This document shows positions 10,801 to 11,813 of a stretch of 11,813 bases of DNA, piece by piece (within the stretch, counting starts at the first letter, position 1; each line of letters begins with the position of its first letter). The position numbers were made by a program, and so were the translations under genes. Location: positions 1 to 11,813 of the forward strand of contig VKHC01000461.1 of assembly GCA_015143735.1 (NCBI GenBank), read 5' to 3'. The DNA comes from Synura sp. LO234KE. Its lineage: Eukaryota; Sar; Synurophyceae; Synurales; Mallomonadaceae. Below the pieces are notes generated by a model. It did no database searches. It saw only the letters and a list, made by a program, of their open reading frames with translations, and had not been told where the DNA came from.

Positions 10801-11778
10801 CTTCTTGAGCGTATGTTCTGCCCTAATATTCACCTCTGCTGGAACCTTCCTTCCATTCTTCTTCTCTCTCAATCAGCCGGTAAGATTGACACCACAAATC
10901 GAATCTATTACTTGTTGAATGAATGTGTTGTGTATGTCCATCCAGGTGGTGAGTAGAGGATATCTACAATATTTTTATATGTGTCGATTTTCTGACCTCT
11001 GCTCCCGATTGTCTTGTTTGTATGGGAGTAGCCGGTGAGTGTACATACTCTGTATTCTATACACATATAACTTATGAGTACTTCCAGACGGTGTGTTCGA
11101 TTATCTGAAGGAAGCATAGCGGCTACTTATTCTGACATAATCAAAATTCTTATACTCGTTTCTGTTGGCCGCGCCCTCTGCTGGCGGATGCGGTTCCGTT
11201 GTTAGCCCGTACGATTTCATGAACTCTTTTCAATATGATTTGAAACAAGATTACGCTATTATTTTAGATGGTATAAAATGACCATCTCATTTCATATATG
11301 TGCAGTCTGCGTAATTATCCTTTCGCTTGACTACGTCATAGCCCGTAAGTTCCTGTTCCATCTACTCTTATTATGTTATTCTCAACTGTAAAATTCCATA
11401 GACTGTGAGTACTTGATGGCCTATGATCATGTCATGAAGAGACCAACCTAATTCTTGTGGCCTCTGGTCAAACTATGTGCTATGCTCCCAGTCGGTATGT
11501 ATTCTTATCTTCATGCCGTCTGCGGATGTATCGTTACCTTTGTTATCGGAATAATAGCCGGTACTGCCTTCAAGCTGATGATTATGATAAGCAGTGAATA
11601 TAATTGGTTTTGGAATGTTACCTTGTAAATGGGCCACAGCCGGTAAGTGTATTGACTTCAACGATTCCATGACCTGTTTTAACGTGGTGCACGGCATACT
11701 CTGTGGCCTCAGACTGTAAGTAAATCTTAATTTTCCTCCTGCCATTCTCTCTTAATCCCATTGATGTATATTCAGTAC
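20..11778 (+). CDS. Array of 156 single-codon (3-nt) exons encoding a Pro-Thr-x-x repeat segment; partial at both ends
   Basis: Seen: 156 units of AG + 3 nt + GT in one orientation, centre spacing 51 to 129 bases (mean about 76). The base before AG is C or T in most units and A in about 30; I found no GAG. The 5' sites are mostly GTRNGT-like. Read as one codon per exon, the triplets have no stop and give Pro in every first slot and Thr or Ser in every second slot of a 4-residue repeat. Phase 1 has TGA across exons 9/10 and 56/57; phase 2 has TAA across exons 36/37. Known: Pro/Thr/Ser repeats act as extended, often O-glycosylated linkers or mucin-like stalks outside the cell or on its surface. 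Inferred: this is the internal linker of a large extracellular protein whose globular parts lie outside the window. The family is not recognised. Splicing itself is predicted, not observed. Confidence 0.85.
1917..3090 (+). CDS. Exons 26-41 of the single-codon array (mixed Pro-Thr/Ser-x-x repeats)
   Basis: Exons: 1917 CCT Pro; 2000 ACG Thr; 2051 AAT Asn; 2141 ACT Thr; 2238 CCG Pro; 2323 ACG Thr; 2396 TCG Ser; 2466 CCG Pro; 2540 CCG Pro; 2633 ACG Thr; 2721 TTT Phe; 2778 AAA Lys; 2847 CCC Pro; 2920 TCG Ser; 3006 GTT Val; 3088 ATC Ile. This block starts the second register, in which Pro falls on every fourth exon through to exon 154. It holds the only Phe codon in the window and one of only two codons ending in A. 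TTT followed by AAA decides the phase, because the +2 phase would read TAA there. The intron between exons 27 and 28 (2003-2050) is 48 nt, jointly the shortest. Exons 36, 39, 40 and 41 use AAG acceptors. Confidence 0.82.
3150..4643 (+). CDS. Exons 42-61 of the single-codon array
   Basis: Exons: 3150 CCG Pro; 3229 ACT Thr; 3298 GCG Ala; 3361 ACG Thr; 3454 CCG Pro; 3525 TCG Ser; 3630 TCT Ser; 3733 CCG Pro; 3806 CCG Pro; 3883 ACT Thr; 3937 GTT Val; 4016 CCG Pro; 4077 CCG Pro; 4151 ACG Thr; 4238 ATG Met; 4295 ACC Thr; 4374 CCG Pro; 4457 ACG Thr; 4544 GCT Ala; 4641 ATT Ile. Register is perfect. ATG followed by ACC (exons 56/57) gives TGA in the +1 phase, a second independent argument for phase 0. 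This ATG is an internal Met codon, not a likely start. The 5' site after exon 58 is GTTTGT, the poorest in the window, although that exon is needed to keep the repeat register. Acceptor strength varies: exon 42 follows a good pyrimidine tract, while exons 50 and 53 follow AAAG and GAAG. Confidence 0.82.
4374..4382 (+). other. Exon 58 with a very weak 5' splice site (GTTTGT)
   Basis: The acceptor (GATTGATTCACAG) is good, but the donor lacks the usual A or G at +3 and A at +4. It departs furthest from consensus among the 156 donors, along with GTCAGC at 948, GTTAGT at 5347, GTCAGT at 6320 and GTGTGT at 11091. Each of the five still belongs to a triplet required by the 4-residue register, so I keep them as exons. 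They are the best candidates for inefficient use. Confidence 0.5.
4708..6190 (+). CDS. Exons 62-81 of the single-codon array (end of the Ile-containing region)
   Basis: Exons: 4708 CCG Pro; 4765 ACG Thr; 4861 TCT Ser; 4930 ATT Ile; 4994 CCG Pro; 5075 ACG Thr; 5170 TCC Ser; 5259 TCG Ser; 5344 CCG Pro; 5395 TCG Ser; 5503 AAA Lys; 5597 ATT Ile; 5672 CCG Pro; 5736 ACG Thr; 5811 TCG Ser; 5882 CCG Pro; 5940 CCG Pro; 6016 TCG Ser; 6102 TCT Ser; 6188 ATC Ile. Exon 81 is the last Ile of the window. The intron 5347-5394 is 48 nt and begins GTTAGT; the next (5398-5502) is 105 nt. Some introns carry a convincing branch-point-like sequence, for example CTAAC upstream of exon 67. Exons 78-81 may be the diverged start of the first higher-order copy, but I could not align their introns convincingly with exons 98-101. 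Confidence 0.82.
5140..5154. repeat. Short CA microsatellite inside an intron
   Basis: About seven and a half CA units lie in the intron upstream of exon 68. They sit where the pyrimidine tract would be and are followed by CCCACTTCTCCCTCAG. A length-variable site is likely, but no function can be claimed. Confidence 0.8.
6191..6316 (+). other. Longest intron of the array (126 nt), at the boundary of the two composition regions
   Basis: It starts GTACGC and ends AAACAG. I searched it for an overlooked unit and found none, and the Pro register across it (exons 78, 82, 86) is intact, so no exon is missing. Ile-containing repeats stop on its 5' side and Tyr/Pro-Ala repeats begin on its 3' side. 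Confidence 0.7.
6317..7439 (+). CDS. Exons 82-97 of the single-codon array (start of the Pro-Ala/Pro-Val/Tyr region)
   Basis: Exons: 6317 CCG Pro; 6407 ACT Thr; 6469 TAC Tyr; 6547 CGG Arg; 6621 CCG Pro; 6694 ACT Thr; 6772 CCT Pro; 6838 GCG Ala; 6913 CCG Pro; 6977 ACG Thr; 7050 CCG Pro; 7106 GTG Val; 7205 CCG Pro; 7261 TCG Ser; 7359 CCT Pro; 7437 GCG Ala. The variable slots change sharply here: Ile disappears, and Pro-Ala, Pro-Val and Tyr-x appear. It holds the only Arg codon. Intron fragments match later exons 20 positions on, for example TTACCCAG after exons 87 and 107, and the stretch around exon 95 matches that around exon 115. Exons 92/93 also match 144/145, 52 positions on. Exon 82 follows the longest intron and has a weak 5' site, GTCAGT. 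Confidence 0.83.
6317..7507 (+). repeat. Higher-order repeat, first recognisable copy (positions 5-20 of the 20-exon unit)
   Basis: Exons 82-97 match exons 102-117 and 122-137 position by position. Shared intron pieces include GACTGTAAGTA at exons 83, 103, 123 and 155, AGTACGT at 84, 104, 124 and 156, and TTACCCAG after exons 87 and 107. Divergence is greater than among later copies, and the first four positions of the unit cannot be aligned with confidence. Confidence 0.65.
7508..8908 (+). CDS. Exons 98-117 of the single-codon array (first complete 20-exon higher-order copy)
   Basis: Exons: 7508 CCC Pro; 7570 ACT Thr; 7654 TCG Ser; 7720 CCG Pro; 7800 CCG Pro; 7876 ACT Thr; 7934 TAC Tyr; 8007 GTG Val; 8080 CCG Pro; 8164 ACG Thr; 8241 AAT Asn; 8299 TCG Ser; 8369 CCG Pro; 8436 TCG Ser; 8514 TCG Ser; 8580 GTG Val; 8667 CCG Pro; 8720 TCG Ser; 8830 CCT Pro; 8906 GCG Ala. 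This copy is unusual at positions 10-11 of the unit, with Asn-Ser where exons 88/89, 128/129 and 140/141 encode Pro-Ala, although the flanking introns align. Exon 115 has a textbook acceptor, a run of T then CTAG. The two Val exons start with GT directly after AG, creating AG|GT junctions. Confidence 0.84.
7508..8980 (+). repeat. Higher-order repeat, first complete copy (20 exons, 1473 bp)
   Basis: It runs from the CCC exon at 7508 to the base before the equivalent CCC exon at 8981. Introns align with the following copy with substitutions and small indels. The clearest match is 8080-8371 with 9571-9859, including the shared words TCAATRTATTRTCTATGCGG and TGACATA. Confidence 0.8.
8981..10347 (+). 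CDS. Exons 118-137 of the single-codon array (second complete 20-exon copy)
   Basis: Exons: 8981 CCC Pro; 9048 TCT Ser; 9133 TCG Ser; 9198 CCG Pro; 9277 CCG Pro; 9359 ACT Thr; 9418 TAC Tyr; 9510 TTG Leu; 9571 CCG Pro; 9640 ACG Thr; 9717 CCT Pro; 9775 GCG Ala; 9857 CCG Pro; 9925 ACG Thr; 9985 CCG Pro; 10054 GCG Ala; 10137 CCG Pro; 10211 ACG Thr; 10282 CCC Pro; 10345 TCG Ser. Introns around exons 118-121, 126-130 and 137 align with those around 98-101, 106-110 and 117. The stretch from exon 120 to 121, for example, shares GTATGTATCCTTATC and GGGAATAATAG-like ends with the earlier copy. Exon 126 has a model 3' end: TACTAAT as possible branch point, then a CT-rich tract and TAG. Confidence 0.84.
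8981..10420 (+). repeat. Higher-order repeat, second complete copy (20 exons, 1440 bp)
   Basis: It runs from the CCC exon at 8981 to the base before the CCC exon at 10421. The last exon (10345) and its intron, CGGTATGA then CATTCCATATT, match the last exon of the preceding copy at 8906, which fixes the 20-exon period. Confidence 0.78.
10421..11270 (+). CDS. Exons 138-149 of the single-codon array (higher-order copy shortened by eight exons)
   Basis: Exons: 10421 CCC Pro; 10499 ACG Thr; 10579 CCC Pro; 10637 GCG Ala; 10709 CCG Pro; 10781 ACG Thr; 10877 CCG Pro; 10946 GTG Val; 11032 CCG Pro; 11088 ACG Thr; 11206 CCC Pro; 11268 ATG Met. Exon 138 and its downstream intron resemble exons 98, 118 and 150, the first exon of each copy. 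Exon 139, followed by GATAATTACCCACC, already resembles the tenth exon (87, 107). Eight exons, two whole 4-residue repeats, are therefore absent, and the register is kept. The 5' site after exon 147 is GTGTGT, and its intron (11091-11205, 115 nt) is the second longest. Confidence 0.83.
10421..11341 (+). repeat. Higher-order repeat, shortened copy (12 exons, 921 bp)
   Basis: Unit position 1 (exon 138) is followed directly by unit positions 10-20 (exons 139-149). Matches at a distance of 52 exons are clear: exons 89/141 share GCGGTRAGCACTGTA, and exons 93/145 share GGTGGTGAGTRGAGG. Confidence 0.7.
11342..11778 (+). CDS. Exons 150-156 of the single-codon array; continues beyond the window
   Basis: Exons: 11342 CCC Pro; 11402 ACT Thr; 11492 TCG Ser; 11558 CCG Pro; 11640 CCG Pro; 11713 ACT Thr; 11776 TAC Tyr. 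Triplets are identical in order and codon to exons 98-104. The introns are closer to that copy than to exons 118-124: exons 99 and 151 are both ACT followed by GTGAGTACTTGATGG, where exon 119 is TCT. The last exon ends in a normal GTAAGC donor followed by 35 bases of intron, so nothing marks the end of the array. Confidence 0.84.
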
Positions 11779-11813
11779 GTAAGCCTATAGCAAACAAATT
11801 TCGCTGCAAACCC
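11779..11813 (+). other. 5' end of the intron downstream of exon 156 (incomplete)
   Basis: It starts GTAAGC and shows no acceptor before the window ends, so the array very probably continues downstream. Confidence 0.7.

Larger units (their letters stand above)
11342..11813 (+). repeat. Higher-order repeat, last copy, cut by the window end
   Basis: It contains unit positions 1-7 (exons 150-156). It is more like the copy at 7508 than the copy at 8981, for instance in CTCTGGTCA and AACTATGTGCTATG-like stretches before the TCG exon, and in TTATCGGAATAATAG before the CCG exon. Confidence 0.8.

Noticed and set aside
10687-10956. Open reading frame of 89 codons on the + strand, and similar ones at 533-838 and on the minus strand at 11473-11745 and 4065-4322
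   Set aside because: They run across several acceptor-triplet-donor units, show no recognisable domain, have lengths expected by chance in AT-rich DNA, and conflict with the far stronger periodic signal.
1-11813. The recurring CCGGT/ACGGT words as an array of transcription factor sites, a CRISPR-like array or a satellite
   Set aside because: The words always follow AG and precede donor-like bases, spacing is irregular (51-129), spacers are unrelated over much of the window, and the order of the triplets carries a 4-unit protein code that such arrays would not show.
1-11813. Box C/D or other snoRNAs hidden in the introns
   Set aside because: I looked for RTGATGA followed by CTGA within single introns and found only partial matches, such as near 4132 and 11575.

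Overview
The window is eukaryotic and appears to lie wholly inside one gene on the + strand. No conventional exon, RNA gene or transposon is visible. From base 18 to base 11780 the same pattern recurs 156 times, about every 76 bases: a 3' splice site (YAG or AAG, often after a pyrimidine-rich stretch), exactly three bases, then a 5' splice site (GTAAGT, GTGAGT, GTATGT, GTACGT and relatives). I read this as 156 consecutive exons of 3 nt separated by 155 complete introns of 48 to 126 nt (mean about 73), so only 468 of 11813 bases would be coding. All counts were made by hand.

The reading has an internal check. Taken in order, each triplet as one codon (phase 0), the triplets contain no stop and spell a strict four-residue repeat, Pro-(Thr/Ser)-x-x. 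Pro is in slot 1 in 39 of 39 repeats and Thr/Ser in slot 2 in 39 of 39, with one slip of register between exons 23 and 26. The two other phases of the same spliced string contain stops (exons 9/10 and 56/57; exons 36/37). The product is 56 Pro, 35 Thr, 25 Ser, 10 Ala, 10 Ile, 6 Val, 4 Tyr and a few others: a low-complexity linker or mucin-like segment.

Layout. Exons 1-81 (20-6190) form a region with Ile, Thr, Ser, Ala, Leu, Lys, Phe and Asn in the variable slots and introns with no obvious kinship. The longest intron (6191-6316) separates it from exons 82-156 (6317-11778), where Pro-Ala, Pro-Val, Ser-Pro and Tyr-x dominate. This second region is built from a higher-order repeat of 20 exons (about 1.47 kb): part of a first copy (82-97), two full copies (98-117, 118-137), one copy lacking 8 exons (138-149), and a fifth cut by the window end (150-156). 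Introns of the copies can still be aligned but have drifted, while triplets and splice sites are largely kept.

Organism. Spliceosomal GT-AG introns require a eukaryote. Pro-Thr-x-x linkers are common in secreted and surface proteins of stramenopile algae such as diatoms, but they also occur elsewhere, so a stramenopile is only a weak guess. Both ends of the gene, any signal peptide or membrane anchor, and the promoter lie outside the window.
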